Source of the DNA: CAZMJG01 sp964576365
GTDB lineage: Bacteria; Patescibacteriota; Microgenomatia; UBA1406; GWC2-37-13
Assembly (NCBI GenBank): GCA_964576365.1
Contig: CAZNUT010000009.1
Span: 1 to 35,379, forward strand
DNA length: 35,379 nt
Direction of reading: 5' to 3'
The translations under genes were made by a program, and so were the position numbers. The notes under the pieces were generated by a model. It searched no databases and was not told where the DNA came from. It saw only the letters and a list, made by a program, of their open reading frames with translations. The number at the start of each line of letters is the position of its first letter. Positions within the stretch are counted from its first letter, which is position 1. This document shows, piece after piece, positions 15,508 through 24,099 of the stretch.

Positions 15508-17208
15508 ATGCAAATCAGCGCGCATGTAAAAGCAGATATACTTCAGCCTTCTGAAGTTATAGAAACACTATTAACAAGTAGGGGTATTACCGACATCGAT
15601 TCCTTTTTACATCCTACCTCACCACTTCATTTATCATTAAAGGATTTTGGATATGAAAAGGAGTGGCAAAACATACTACCGATACTTATTGATGTGAGAA
15701 AGGCAAATCGTCCGGTGGTGGTGTATACGGATTATGATGCAGACGGTATCACTGGAGGCACGGTGTTGTGGGAGACATTGTATTTGCTCGGTTTTCAAGT
15801 CATGCCCTATGTGCCTCATCGGTCACTTGAAGGATACGGATTCTCACGGATTGGCATCGATGCTGTGAAGAAAAATTTTGATCCAGCTCTTATCATCAGT
15901 GTGGATCACGGGATCACGGCAGTTGATCAGATTACATACGCAAAATCGATAGGAATTCCGGTGATTGTGACAGATCACCATCATAAACAGGAAAAAATAC
16001 CCGATGCTGCTGAGGGTATTTTTCACATTCCGCAGCTATCAGGATCGGGTGTCGCGTATATGTTTGCAAAACAGATTTTTATGTATTTTCGAGAGCATAT
16101 TGCTGAGTTTGGGATTGATATCGAGCATATTGAGAAGTTGAAAAAGAATTTTGAGACAGAGTATGCAGCTATCGCTTCTATCGGTACCATAGCAGACCTT
16201 GTACCTCTTGTCGGACCATCCCGAAGTCTGGTGAAATATGGATTAAGCCAGTTTTCAAAAGTCAAAAGACCGGGCGTTGATTGCTTGATCCAGTCCGCTG
16301 GTTTGAGAGGAAAAGAAATTGGTACATACGAAATCGGTTTTATGATCGCTCCTCGGATAAATGCGGTAGGAAGACTTGAGCATGCGATCGACGCGCTGCG
16401 TTTATTGTGTACGACGAGTCAGGAAAGAGCTTCGACTCTTGCAGCACGTATTGGTGAGTTGAATACAGATCGGCAGGAGCTGGTGAAAAAAGCCGTCGCA
16501 GAAGCAAAAGAAGCTGTTGAACTCCTGAGAAATGAAAAAGGTGATTTACCTAAAATCATTATTCTTTCTTCACCACACTGGCATGAAGGCATCATCGGTC
16601 TCATAGCGTCGCAGATGGTGGAGGAGTATTATCGGCCCACGATCGTCATGAATGAGTCGGAAGATTTGTACAAAGGCTCCGCAAGGTCAATAAGTTCATT
16701 TCACATCACGGATTATTTTGCGCAGATGAAAGAATTATTCATCAATTTTGGTGGACATGCGCAGGCTGGTGGATTTTCTTTACTTGCGAATAATATCACA
16801 TTATTACGAGAAAAAGGAATGGAGATCGCGTCAAACATCATCACTGATGATCATCTCGTGCGCAGGCTTGAGGTAGATCTTGAGGTGCCGCTACATGCTG
16901 TATCTCTTAAGTTAGCTCGGGAGATCGATACACTGCAGCCGTTTGGGATTGGCAATCCCAGGCCGTCTTTCGTAAGCGAAGTAGAGCTTGAAGATGCGAA
17001 AATAATGGGTAAGACAGGTGAGCATCTCAAGATGATCGTACGTGATCCGGAAAAGAAATCAGCTATGCTTGAGATTGTAGCTTTTAAGAAGGCGAAGCTA
17101 TTTGAATCACTCGAAAAGGGGATGAGATTGAGAGTAGCCTATCAGCTCGACATCAATCGGTGGAATGGGAAGGAGACTTTGCAAGGAAAGCTGCTTGGCA
17201 TTGAGTAG
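15508..17208 (+). CDS. recJ: Single-stranded-DNA exonuclease RecJ
   Basis: 5'-3' ssDNA exonuclease of the DHH family, used in recombination and repair. The catalytic motifs are intact: DYDADGITG (D75, D77, D79), ISVDHG (D133) and TDHHH (156-158), followed by the GSGVAY segment. The DHHA1 domain carries FGGHAQAGGFSL, and an OB-fold C-terminus ends NGKETLQGKLLGIE. The length of 566 aa matches E. coli RecJ (577). The linker between the DHH and GSGVAY motifs is shorter than usual. It contrasts with the eroded DHH protein three genes upstream. Confidence 0.96.
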   Translation: MQISAHVKADILQPSEVIETLLTSRGITDIDSFLHPTSPLHLSLKDFGYEKEWQNILPILIDVRKANRPVVVYTDYDADGITGGTVLWETLYLLGFQVMPYVPHRSLEGYGFSRIGIDAVKKNFDPALIISVDHGITAVDQITYAKSIGIPVIVTDHHHKQEKIPDAAEGIFHIPQLSGSGVAYMFAKQIFMYFREHIAEFGIDIEHIEKLKKNFETEYAAIASIGTIADLVPLVGPSRSLVKYGLSQFSKVKRPGVDCLIQSAGLRGKEIGTYEIGFMIAPRINAVGRLEHAIDALRLLCTTSQERASTLAARIGELNTDRQELVKKAVAEAKEAVELLRNEKGDLPKIIILSSPHWHEGIIGLIASQMVEEYYRPTIVMNESEDLYKGSARSISSFHITDYFAQMKELFINFGGHAQAGGFSLLANNITLLREKGMEIASNIITDDHLVRRLEVDLEVPLHAVSLKLAREIDTLQPFGIGNPRPSFVSEVELEDAKIMGKTGEHLKMIVRDPEKKSAMLEIVAFKKAKLFESLEKGMRLRVAYQLDINRWNGKETLQGKLLGIE

Positions 17209-17284
17209 TTTGTAATTTTTGTAAAGTTATAAAGTTTATCAGGCCATCTGCTGTAGACAGGTGTTAGGTTATAGGTGATAGTTA

Positions 17285-17340
17285 TTAGTGATAAACGTCA
17301 TTGCGAGGAGTCCGAATGCGAAAGACGACGAAGCAATCTA
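17285..17340 (+). repeat. Dispersed intergenic repeat, copy 2 (GTCATTGCGAGGAG family)
   Basis: The 26 bases at 17285-17310 match 4779-4804 exactly. The copy continues through a variable segment to GACGAAGCAATCTA at 17327-17340. It lies between recJ and a small hypothetical gene and is flanked by GTTAGG and GTGATAG pieces similar to the other gaps. Confidence 0.7.
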
Positions 17341-17443
17341 TTTTTTTAGTCATACTAATTGGTGATATGATTTTTGGTAAGAAAGCGAATAGCTGCAGGT
17401 AATTTATGTATAATGTTGTAATTATTCATAGTCATTTTTCCAC

Positions 17444-17812
17444 ATGAGTTTACTCAATATTGATAAAAAAACAGTTGGAAATATTATTTTTGCTGGTGGA
17501 TTGATTCTAGCTACCGAACAGACAGGAGAATTGTTGATTGATGTCTCTGAAGCAATAAAAGAACAAGCATCGCTTCGACAGGAGTTTGACCAGCAGCTTT
17601 ATGATGATGTTCCTATAATCACAAACGGCAATGTAAGAGAAGCAGAAGAAAATTTAAATTTACAGTTTGCTGATTTTGTCGATCAAAACGCTCAAATTCA
17701 ACCTCAACATATTGTGTTTGATGGGATCGGAGGGATTGGAGGCATCGGTGTCGCAGCTATAGGAACAATGATTGGACAGAGAAACGATCGAAAGAAGCAG
17801 AGCAAAGTATAA
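17444..17812 (+). CDS. Small hypothetical protein with two hydrophobic Gly-rich segments (122 aa)
   Basis: No family recognised. There is a hydrophobic segment near the N-terminus (about 11-24, VGNIIFAGGLILAT) and a glycine-zipper-like segment near the C-terminus (about 89-111, IVFDGIGGIGGIGVAAIGTM). These are separated by an acidic, Gln-rich middle and followed by a basic tail RNDRKKQSKV. It may be membrane-associated. A TATAAT at 17409-17414 gives it a leader of about 22 nt, longer than at most genes here, and no Shine-Dalgarno is seen. It is convergent with argS. Confidence 0.6.
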   Translation: MSLLNIDKKTVGNIIFAGGLILATEQTGELLIDVSEAIKEQASLRQEFDQQLYDDVPIITNGNVREAEENLNLQFADFVDQNAQIQPQHIVFDGIGGIGGIGVAAIGTMIGQRNDRKKQSKV

Positions 17813-17825
17813 ATGGTATTAGTTT

Positions 17826-19631
17826 TTACATCTTCTCCACAGTGTGGATGCCCAGGAGTGAGAGGCCGTTTTGCAGCACGTGAGATACTGCTTTGGTCAA
17901 AGTGAGTCGCAGTTGTTTTTGCTCCTCATTCGATTTCAAAATATTGTGTTTCTGGTAAAACAGATTGTATAATTGTGCCACTTCAAAAAGATAGGTACAT
18001 ACTTGATTTGGCGAAAAAGAAGTTGCCGCATCCATCACTACTTCTGGAAATACTATCAATTTCCGAAGAATTTCTTTTTCCTCCGGTGAAGATTCAGTAA
18101 TTAATTTTGGATCAAGTAGGATAGTTTTGCCATCTTCATTTTGCTTTGATTTCTCAAGTACGGCTTTACAGCGCACATAGGTGTATTGGATATATGGACC
18201 TGAGTTGCCGTCCATTTTGAGAATCTCATCCCAGTCAAAGGTGATGTCAAGATGCGAACTGCGTTTCAGGTCATTCCACTTAATGGCGCCGATTCCGACA
18301 ATGCTGCAGATATTCATTTTTTCTGCCAGATTGAAAATATGTTTTTTTGATGATTCAGTATGTTTTGTACTATGAGATTCTATTTCGGTAGGCGAGGCTT
18401 CGGTTGATTCTGATTTGATAAGATAAAATGCTCTCTTTTCTGCTTCCTGTAACACATCTTCAAGCCAGATTACGTTTCCTTTGCGCGTGGACATTTTGCC
18501 TTCTTTAAAGCGGTACATACCATGCTTCACATGAACACGTTGTCCTGGTATTGTCCACCCGAGAAGCTGCTCAGTTTCAAAAAGCTGATTAAAATAAAGC
18601 GATTGTTCGGCGCCCACTTCGTTGATAATTAAAATATCTTTTCCATAAGTTTTAAGACGGAAAGAATCGGTTGCTAGATCACGAGTACTATAAAGCGTAG
18701 CACCGTCTTTTTTGATAATCATGAGAGGTGGATATTTCTCATCAGGAAAAAATACCAGTTTTGCGCCGTTGTTTTCTCGATACATTTGTGCAGGTTGTAG
18801 CTTTGACTCTAGTTCTTTTATCACCGCACCCATTTTATCTTCAAAAAATGATTCTCCATAGCCGCGACCATGATTTTCAGTAAATTTCACACCGAGCTTT
18901 TGATAGATAGCATCAAACTCTTTCCACGAAGCGTCGATACAAAACTGCCAGAGTTTTTTGGCCTCCTGATCGCCGTCTTCAAGTTTTTTAAACCAAGCGC
19001 GACCTTTATCTTCAAGTTCAGGATTTTTTTCTGCCTCGTCGTGAAACTTGACATATAGATCAACTAGTTCTTTTACAGGTCTTTCGGATGTACTGATTTT
19101 TTCTTTATCACCCCAGGTGAGGATTGCGTACATCAATTTGCCAAATTGAGTCCCCCAATCACCTACATGATTGTCTCGATACACTTTATATCCTGTTGCT
19201 TCCAGGAGATTTGCTATCGCGTCTCCGATGATGGTTGAGCGTAGATGACCGATGGTAAATGGTTTGGCGATATTGGGGGAAGAGTACTCTACGATCACTT
19301 TTTTACCTTCATGTATGTCTGTCGAGCCGTATTTCTGATCAATTTGCAACAGTACATGGTTTAGATGGCTATCAGAAATCCAGAAATTGAGAAAGCCAGG
19401 ACCAGCAATATCGATTTTCTTGATCAAAGGATTTTCACCGATGTTTTTACGGATTTCTTCTGCAATATAGCGGGGTTTTTTGCCAGATACTTTGGAGAGT
19501 GTCAGTGCAACCGGGGAATAATAATCGCCATGAGATGCCTCTGAAGGAGTGCTGAGGGGTAGAGTAGTAATATCATATCCACATGCCTTAATCGCTTTTG
19601 ATAGAATAGCTGTCATTTCTTGTCGGATCAT
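17826..19631 (-). CDS. argS: Arginyl-tRNA synthetase
   Basis: Class I aminoacyl-tRNA synthetase. It has the N-terminal Add-1 domain and a HIGH-type motif in SPNIAKPFTIGHLRSTIIGD, which here reads TIGH. The KMSKS loop reads GKMSTRKGN, as is usual in many ArgRS. The class signature GPYIQYTYVR and the helical C-terminal anticodon-binding domain ending GLSLLGIHTVEKM follow. I choose the start at 19631 (MIRQEMTAIL, 601 aa), not the in-frame Met at 19658, because TGg-TATCAT lies 7 nt upstream of 19631 and the longer start would place the promoter inside the coding sequence. It is divergent from the PEGA/SH3 gene. Confidence 0.96.
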   Translation of the reverse strand: MIRQEMTAILSKAIKACGYDITTLPLSTPSEASHGDYYSPVALTLSKVSGKKPRYIAEEIRKNIGENPLIKKIDIAGPGFLNFWISDSHLNHVLLQIDQKYGSTDIHEGKKVIVEYSSPNIAKPFTIGHLRSTIIGDAIANLLEATGYKVYRDNHVGDWGTQFGKLMYAILTWGDKEKISTSERPVKELVDLYVKFHDEAEKNPELEDKGRAWFKKLEDGDQEAKKLWQFCIDASWKEFDAIYQKLGVKFTENHGRGYGESFFEDKMGAVIKELESKLQPAQMYRENNGAKLVFFPDEKYPPLMIIKKDGATLYSTRDLATDSFRLKTYGKDILIINEVGAEQSLYFNQLFETEQLLGWTIPGQRVHVKHGMYRFKEGKMSTRKGNVIWLEDVLQEAEKRAFYLIKSESTEASPTEIESHSTKHTESSKKHIFNLAEKMNICSIVGIGAIKWNDLKRSSHLDITFDWDEILKMDGNSGPYIQYTYVRCKAVLEKSKQNEDGKTILLDPKLITESSPEEKEILRKLIVFPEVVMDAATSFSPNQVCTYLFEVAQLYNLFYQKHNILKSNEEQKQLRLTLTKAVSHVLQNGLSLLGIHTVEKM

Positions 19632-19638
19632 GCTTGTT

Positions 19639-19647
19639 ATGATACCA
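19639..19647 (-). promoter_or_regulatory. Extended -10 promoter of argS
   Basis: On the minus strand TGg-TATCAT ends 7 nt before the ATG at 19631, predicting a leaderless argS mRNA. Confidence 0.6.
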
Positions 19648-19671
19648 TAAAAATGCATCTTTACTGATTAT

Positions 19672-20529
19672 ATGAAACGCAAATTACTTCTACTACTTCT
19701 GTTGGTATTGGGATATGTGATTTATATTGGGGTAAGGCTTTTTATATTTGAAAAACAATCTATGGGCCGTCTGCGTGTTGTCGCAACTCCTGACGCATCA
19801 GTATACATAGATGGGAGTGAAGTAGGGGGATCTCCTTATGAAGCTTCTTTGAAGCCTGGAGAATATACAGTAAAGTTGATGGCAAAAGACAAAAAAACTG
19901 CGGCGACCTCTTGGCAGGCAGTTGTGCAAGTTAATGAAAATACGCTCACCTATGTGAACCGTGAACTGGCAGCATCTGATCTGATAGCAGCTGGTGAAGT
20001 ATTCACTTTAAGCCCTCGAGAAAAAAAAGATGGAAACACAGGCGATCTTATCATAGAGTCTGATCCTCCAGGGGCAGTAGTGTATCTTGATAATGATCAA
20101 AAAGGCATTGCGCCATTGCTGGTAGAATCTGTACCGAGCGAAGATCATGAAATATCGCTCTACATGCCAGGGTTTTTTCGAAGGTCGCTAAAAATAAAAA
20201 TAGAGGAGGATCATGTGCTGCAGGCTAAAGTGAAGCTGGCGCTTGATCAAGCATACAAAACGCTCACACAGGCACTTGAGCAGGAAGAAAAACAGAGAGC
20301 ATCTCAGGAAGCACAATTAAAAGTTACAACTGAGCCGAAGTTAAAAATACTTGAAACTCCGACTGGCTTTCTCAATGTGCGTTCAGCTCCCGGAGTTGGT
20401 GGACAAATTTTGACCACGGTTGATCCAGGCGAAGAATTTATATTTACAGAAGAAAAAAACGGATGGTATAAAATCACTGCAGATGGTAAAGAAGGTTGGG
20501 TGAGCGGAGAGTACATTAGTAAGTTGTAG
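19672..20529 (+). CDS. Membrane-anchored PEGA-domain / SH3 protein
   Basis: The 285-aa surface protein has an N-terminal membrane anchor (about 4-26, LLLLLLLVLGYVIYIGVRLF), two PEGA-type domains (about 33-97 with TPDASVYIDGSEVGGSPYEA, and about 122-190 with SDPPGAVVYLDNDQKGIAP), a charged helical linker (about 195-222), and a C-terminal bacterial SH3 domain (about 226-285: TGFLNVRSAPGVGGQILTTV and GKEGWVSGEYISKL). PEGA domains are predicted to mediate extracellular binding, and SH3b domains often bind cell-wall peptides. A cell-envelope role is inferred. It is divergent from argS. Confidence 0.85.
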   Translation: MKRKLLLLLLLVLGYVIYIGVRLFIFEKQSMGRLRVVATPDASVYIDGSEVGGSPYEASLKPGEYTVKLMAKDKKTAATSWQAVVQVNENTLTYVNRELAASDLIAAGEVFTLSPREKKDGNTGDLIIESDPPGAVVYLDNDQKGIAPLLVESVPSEDHEISLYMPGFFRRSLKIKIEEDHVLQAKVKLALDQAYKTLTQALEQEEKQRASQEAQLKVTTEPKLKILETPTGFLNVRSAPGVGGQILTTVDPGEEFIFTEEKNGWYKITADGKEGWVSGEYISKL

Positions 20530-20542
20530 ATGTTAGACAATA

Positions 20543-20554
20543 GGTAAAAGTGAA
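20543..20554 (+). repeat. Dispersed motif GGTAAAAGTGAA
   Basis: This copy of the 12-bp motif also present at 4647 (and 11 bp of it inverted at 8417) lies in the 154-bp gap between two convergent genes. Confidence 0.5.
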
Positions 20555-20683
20555 AAGGTAAAAGTCATGCAATGATCGGTATGAAAAATTAAGAATTGAT
20601 ATTTAAAGACCAAGAAATAAACAATAGTCTTCTTTCTTAATTGGTAATTTTTCTTTTGTAGTTAAGTCATCGTGAAGCTGCTT

Positions 20684-21784
20684 TTATTTCTTCCAGATAA
20701 GTTTCGTGTAGAGGATGTAGGAGTACGGGATGATGATAAAAGCGATTATACAGATTTTATAAAGCGGCCAGTATGTTTTGCCAAACATCCATACTGCAAG
20801 CTCAAGTCCAACTGCCTGAATAACGATCGAACCGGCTGAGATTACATTGAACTTAATAAAATTAAATAAGAGAGAAAAGCCAGATGTTATTTTTTTCTGA
20901 GCAAAACTCCAGGAATTATTCAAAATAAAGTTTGAGATGATTGCCGTTTCAGCACTTATCACCGTGCCAACCCATATAGAGCTATGTATCAATTCGATAA
21001 AGAGATATGAAATACCCAAATCCACAACAAACCCGATTCCTCCAACTATACAGAATTTAATAAATGCTGAGTGAAGGAAAATGTAAGTAAAAATGTGAGA
21101 GATATATTGAGTTGAATTGATTTTTGAAAAACCTTCTATTCTATCTTTAAAGTGAATGGGAATTTCAATTATGTTTGCTTCACGTTTTATCGCTTCATCA
21201 AGAATTGCGACCTGGAAAACATATCCGGTATATTTACTGATGTTAGATAAAGAATCTTGAATGATCCATGTCTTGATAGCCCTATATCCATTTGTCCAAT
21301 CCTTGATTGAAAGTTTCATAAAACCCATGCGTATAATCCAATTACCTACGCGGGAAAAGAGCTTGCGATGAAATGCCCAATCTTCTGGAATTGATCCGCC
21401 TTTCATGTATCTAGATCCGATCACAAAGTCTGCGCCTTTTTCTATTTCATTGATAAACTCAGAAAGATTTTTTGGATCATGTGAAAGATCAGAATCCATT
21501 TCAAAAAGAACAAAAGGATGCCACTGCGCTATCGCATATTCAAATCCTTGAATGTATGCTTTGCCCAACCCCTCTTTTTTTGTTTTGAGTATGTGAAGAT
21601 GTGGGTAGTTTTTCATTGCTTTTTCCACAACCTCAGCAGTGCGATCCGGTGAAGAGCTGTCAACTACAAGGATATATATTTGCCAGTTGGATATATGTTT
21701 AATTTCGGCCGATAGGCCATCAATCAATGAGGTAATTGTTTGAGCCTCGTTGTATGTGGGAAGAATAATGGCAGCTTTACGCAT
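20684..21784 (-). CDS. GT2 glycosyltransferase (polyprenyl-P sugar synthase type) fused to GtrA-like membrane domain
   Basis: Residues 1-230 are a GT-A fold transferase of the dolichol-phosphate mannose synthase family: IILPTYNEAQTI, VVDSSSPDRTAE, EMDSDLSHDP (D97 and D99 as the metal-binding DxD) and GSRYMKGG. Residues about 236-366 form a four-helix GtrA-like domain (FCIVGGIGFVVDLGISYLF, ISNFILNNSWSF). The protein probably moves a sugar from a nucleotide donor to polyprenyl phosphate, and the GtrA part may aid flipping. It is last in the ugd-UXS-GT2 operon, 10 nt after the UXS gene. A TATAAT at 21794-21799, inside the end of that gene and 9 nt before the ATG, could be an internal promoter. 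Confidence 0.9.
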   Translation of the reverse strand: MRKAAIILPTYNEAQTITSLIDGLSAEIKHISNWQIYILVVDSSSPDRTAEVVEKAMKNYPHLHILKTKKEGLGKAYIQGFEYAIAQWHPFVLFEMDSDLSHDPKNLSEFINEIEKGADFVIGSRYMKGGSIPEDWAFHRKLFSRVGNWIIRMGFMKLSIKDWTNGYRAIKTWIIQDSLSNISKYTGYVFQVAILDEAIKREANIIEIPIHFKDRIEGFSKINSTQYISHIFTYIFLHSAFIKFCIVGGIGFVVDLGISYLFIELIHSSIWVGTVISAETAIISNFILNNSWSFAQKKITSGFSLLFNFIKFNVISAGSIVIQAVGLELAVWMFGKTYWPLYKICIIAFIIIPYSYILYTKLIWKK

Positions 21785-21793
21785 ATGTAAAAG

Positions 21794-21799
21794 ATTATA
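21794..21799 (-). promoter_or_regulatory. Possible internal -10 for the GT2-GtrA gene
   Basis: TATAAT on the minus strand overlaps the stop of the upstream gene and ends 9 nt before the GT2 ATG. Readthrough from ugd is also likely. Confidence 0.35.
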
Positions 21800-22739
21800 T
21801 ATTGAGAGCGGTTTTAAAGTAAGTGATCGTTTTTTTCAGTCCTTCTTGTATGTCTACAACGGGGTGCCAGTCTAGTAGAGTTTCTGCAAGAGTGATATCT
21901 GGCTTTCTTTTTTTAGGATCATCTTGACCAATAGGTTTGTAAACAATTTTGCTTTTAGATTTAGTTGCTTTTTGAATGAGTAATGCAAGCTCCTCGACAG
22001 TACGTTCTTGTGGATTGCCAAGGTTGACGATACTTCCATCGATAGCTTCTTTTTCAGCTAATTTTTTCAGCCCGAGAATAAGATCGCTTACATAGCAAAA
22101 TGACCGCGTCTGTAATCCATCACCATAAATTGTCATAGGTTTGCCTTTTAAAGCTTGTGTGATAAGATTTGACACCACTCTTCCGTCGTCTATTTCCATC
22201 TGAGGGCCATACGTGTTAAAAATACGCGCTATGCGGACAGAACTTTTAAATGATCGATAATAGGTATATACAAGAGATTCAGCAAAGCGTTTTGCTTCAT
22301 CATAACAGGCACGTGGGCCAACTGTATTTACATTGCCCCAGTAAGATTCTTTTTGAGGATGTTCAAGTGGGTCGCCGTAAATTTCAGATGTAGATGCGAA
22401 TAATACTCGATGAAAACGGCCATTTTTTACTTGTTCCATTATCAAGTAGGTTCCCAGTGCATTTGTCATAAGTGTATCTATCGGGTGTTTTTTGTACTGA
22501 ACGGGTGATGCAGGAGAAGCTAAATGGTAAACAATATCAATTTCGGGAAGAATGCTATAGTCAAATGTGCAAATATCTGCTTGATGAAAAGAGAGATGTT
22601 TTTTTTGGAGCTTTTCGATGTTTCGCAAAGAGCCGGTAATAAGATTGTCAACGATGGTCACATCGTGGCCAGCATCAATGTAGTTTTTGGCTAAATGAGA
22701 GCCAATAAATCCAGCTCCACCAGTGATCAGAATATTCAT
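21795..22739 (-). CDS. UDP-glucuronate decarboxylase (UDP-xylose synthase family)
   Basis: Extended short-chain dehydrogenase of 314 aa. It has the NAD-binding GGAGFIGSH (7-15), the family-typical LASPASPVQYKKHP, the catalytic set STSEIYGDP, and Y146-x3-K150 in GPRACYDEAKRFAE. It also has RIFNTYGPQM and DGLQTRSFCYVSDL. The GPRACYDEAKR form is characteristic of UXS enzymes rather than UDP-glucose epimerases. The start overlaps the ugd stop by 4 nt (ATGA), so translational coupling is likely: Ugd supplies UDP-glucuronate, which this enzyme converts to UDP-xylose. Confidence 0.9.
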   Translation of the reverse strand: MNILITGGAGFIGSHLAKNYIDAGHDVTIVDNLITGSLRNIEKLQKKHLSFHQADICTFDYSILPEIDIVYHLASPASPVQYKKHPIDTLMTNALGTYLIMEQVKNGRFHRVLFASTSEIYGDPLEHPQKESYWGNVNTVGPRACYDEAKRFAESLVYTYYRSFKSSVRIARIFNTYGPQMEIDDGRVVSNLITQALKGKPMTIYGDGLQTRSFCYVSDLILGLKKLAEKEAIDGSIVNLGNPQERTVEELALLIQKATKSKSKIVYKPIGQDDPKKRKPDITLAETLLDWHPVVDIQEGLKKTITYFKTALNI

Positions 22740-24043
22740 GTGATCGGGTTTACAGTCGTTCTCCCTGTAGAAATGTAGGTAAAACCATTTACATGCATTG
22801 CTTCGGGATGATATATATTTCTTCCGTCTATTATGACAGGTTTTTTCAAAAGAGATTTGACTTTTTGCATATCAGCCTGTTTGAATTCATTCCATTCGGT
22901 CAGAATACAAAGAGCATCAGCATCATGCAATGCTTCATACATCGTGGGCGCAAAATTGATTTTTCCTTCATATGTTTTTTTAACATTTTGCATAGCTGCC
23001 GGATCAAATGCAGAAATTTGAAATCCATCTTTGAGGAGTTCTTCGATCAAATACATCGAAGGAGCAAATCTAATATCGTCAGTATTTGGTTTAAAGCTCA
23101 ATCCCCATAATGCTAGTTTTTTACCAGGGGCATTCTTTTTAATTTTTTCTAAAAAGTGGGTGCGAACAGTAACATTGATATGTTCGACTGCATCAAGCAA
23201 AGTAGTGTTTACTTTAAGATGTTTGCCGGTTTCGATAAGGGCTTTTACATCTTTTGGAAAACAAGAACCTCCATATCCTATGCCAGGGCTCAAAAATTTA
23301 CGGCCGATACGATTGTCAAACCCTACTGCATCCATGATAGTTTCAATGTCTGCTCCTGCGTGTTCCGCATAGAGAGAAATAAGGTTTGCAAACGATATTT
23401 TTGTTGCGAGAAGTGCGTTGGATGCATATTTGATAATTTCTGCTGAGGCAAGATCGGTGATGACACGTTCCCCATTTAATGGTTTATGTACAGTCAAAAG
23501 TAACTCTATAGCTTTTTGTGATTCTGCTCCGATGACAACTCGGTCAGGGTTTAACGTATCAAAAATACCCGTTCCTTCACGTAAAAATTCTGGACATGAT
23601 GCGACAGCAAATTCTGCATCAGGTTTTTTAACTTTGTTAATAATGCGCGCTACCTCATGATTTGTGCCTACGGGCACCGTGCTTTTGCATGATACTACAG
23701 TAAATCCTTTTCGAAGATTTTTTCCGATAGTTTCTGCGACCGAATATACAGTTGAAAGATCAGCTTCTCCGGAGGCTTTTGGAGGGGTGCCTACCGTGAT
23801 AAATACTATCTCTGATTTTGTAACAGCCTCTTCAAAATCTAGAGTAAAGTGAAGTCGTTTTGCTTCTAAATTTTTTTTGAGTAATTCAGCAAGTCCTGGT
23901 TCGTAAATAAGCGGATCTCCATTTTTTAATTTATTTATTTTTTCTGGGGTATGGCCTACAACATATACATCATTACCAAAGTCAGCAAACACACAAGCGG
24001 TCACAAGACCTACATATCCATGTCCAATGAAAGTAATAGTCAT
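22736..24043 (-). CDS. ugd: UDP-glucose 6-dehydrogenase
   Basis: Oxidises UDP-glucose to UDP-glucuronate in two NAD-dependent steps. The 435-aa protein has an N-terminal Rossmann motif GHGYVGLVTA (7-16), FITVGTPP, the SCKSTVPVGT segment, the conserved Lys 205 (AEIIKYASNA) and the catalytic Cys 261 in GIGYGGSCFPKD. A C-terminal NAD/UDP-binding domain follows (LWGLSFKPNTDDIRFAPS). It is the first gene of the ugd-UXS-GT2 operon. Confidence 0.96.
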   Translation of the reverse strand: MTITFIGHGYVGLVTACVFADFGNDVYVVGHTPEKINKLKNGDPLIYEPGLAELLKKNLEAKRLHFTLDFEEAVTKSEIVFITVGTPPKASGEADLSTVYSVAETIGKNLRKGFTVVSCKSTVPVGTNHEVARIINKVKKPDAEFAVASCPEFLREGTGIFDTLNPDRVVIGAESQKAIELLLTVHKPLNGERVITDLASAEIIKYASNALLATKISFANLISLYAEHAGADIETIMDAVGFDNRIGRKFLSPGIGYGGSCFPKDVKALIETGKHLKVNTTLLDAVEHINVTVRTHFLEKIKKNAPGKKLALWGLSFKPNTDDIRFAPSMYLIEELLKDGFQISAFDPAAMQNVKKTYEGKINFAPTMYEALHDADALCILTEWNEFKQADMQKVKSLLKKPVIIDGRNIYHPEAMHVNGFTYISTGRTTVNPIT

Positions 24044-24051
24044 ATCTGCAT

Positions 24052-24057
24052 ATCATA
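24052..24057 (-). promoter_or_regulatory. ugd -10 box
   Basis: TATGAT on the minus strand ends 8 nt before the ugd ATG at 24043. It lies about 30 bp from the divergent -10 of the plus-strand gene at 24100. Confidence 0.45.
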
Positions 24058-24084
24058 TCCTATGTGTTCGCGAAAGACAAGCGG

Positions 24085-24093
24085 TGCTATAAT
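24085..24093 (+). promoter_or_regulatory. Extended -10 promoter of the gene at 24100
   Basis: A perfect extended -10, TGc-TATAAT, ends 6 nt before the ATG at 24100. It sets the start codon: the in-frame GTG at 24064 lies upstream of the promoter. Confidence 0.65.
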
Positions 24094-24099
24094 GCAAGT

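Noticed and set aside
24064..24099. GTG start for the gene at 24100
   Set aside because: It lies upstream of a perfect extended -10 that ends 6 nt before the ATG at 24100.
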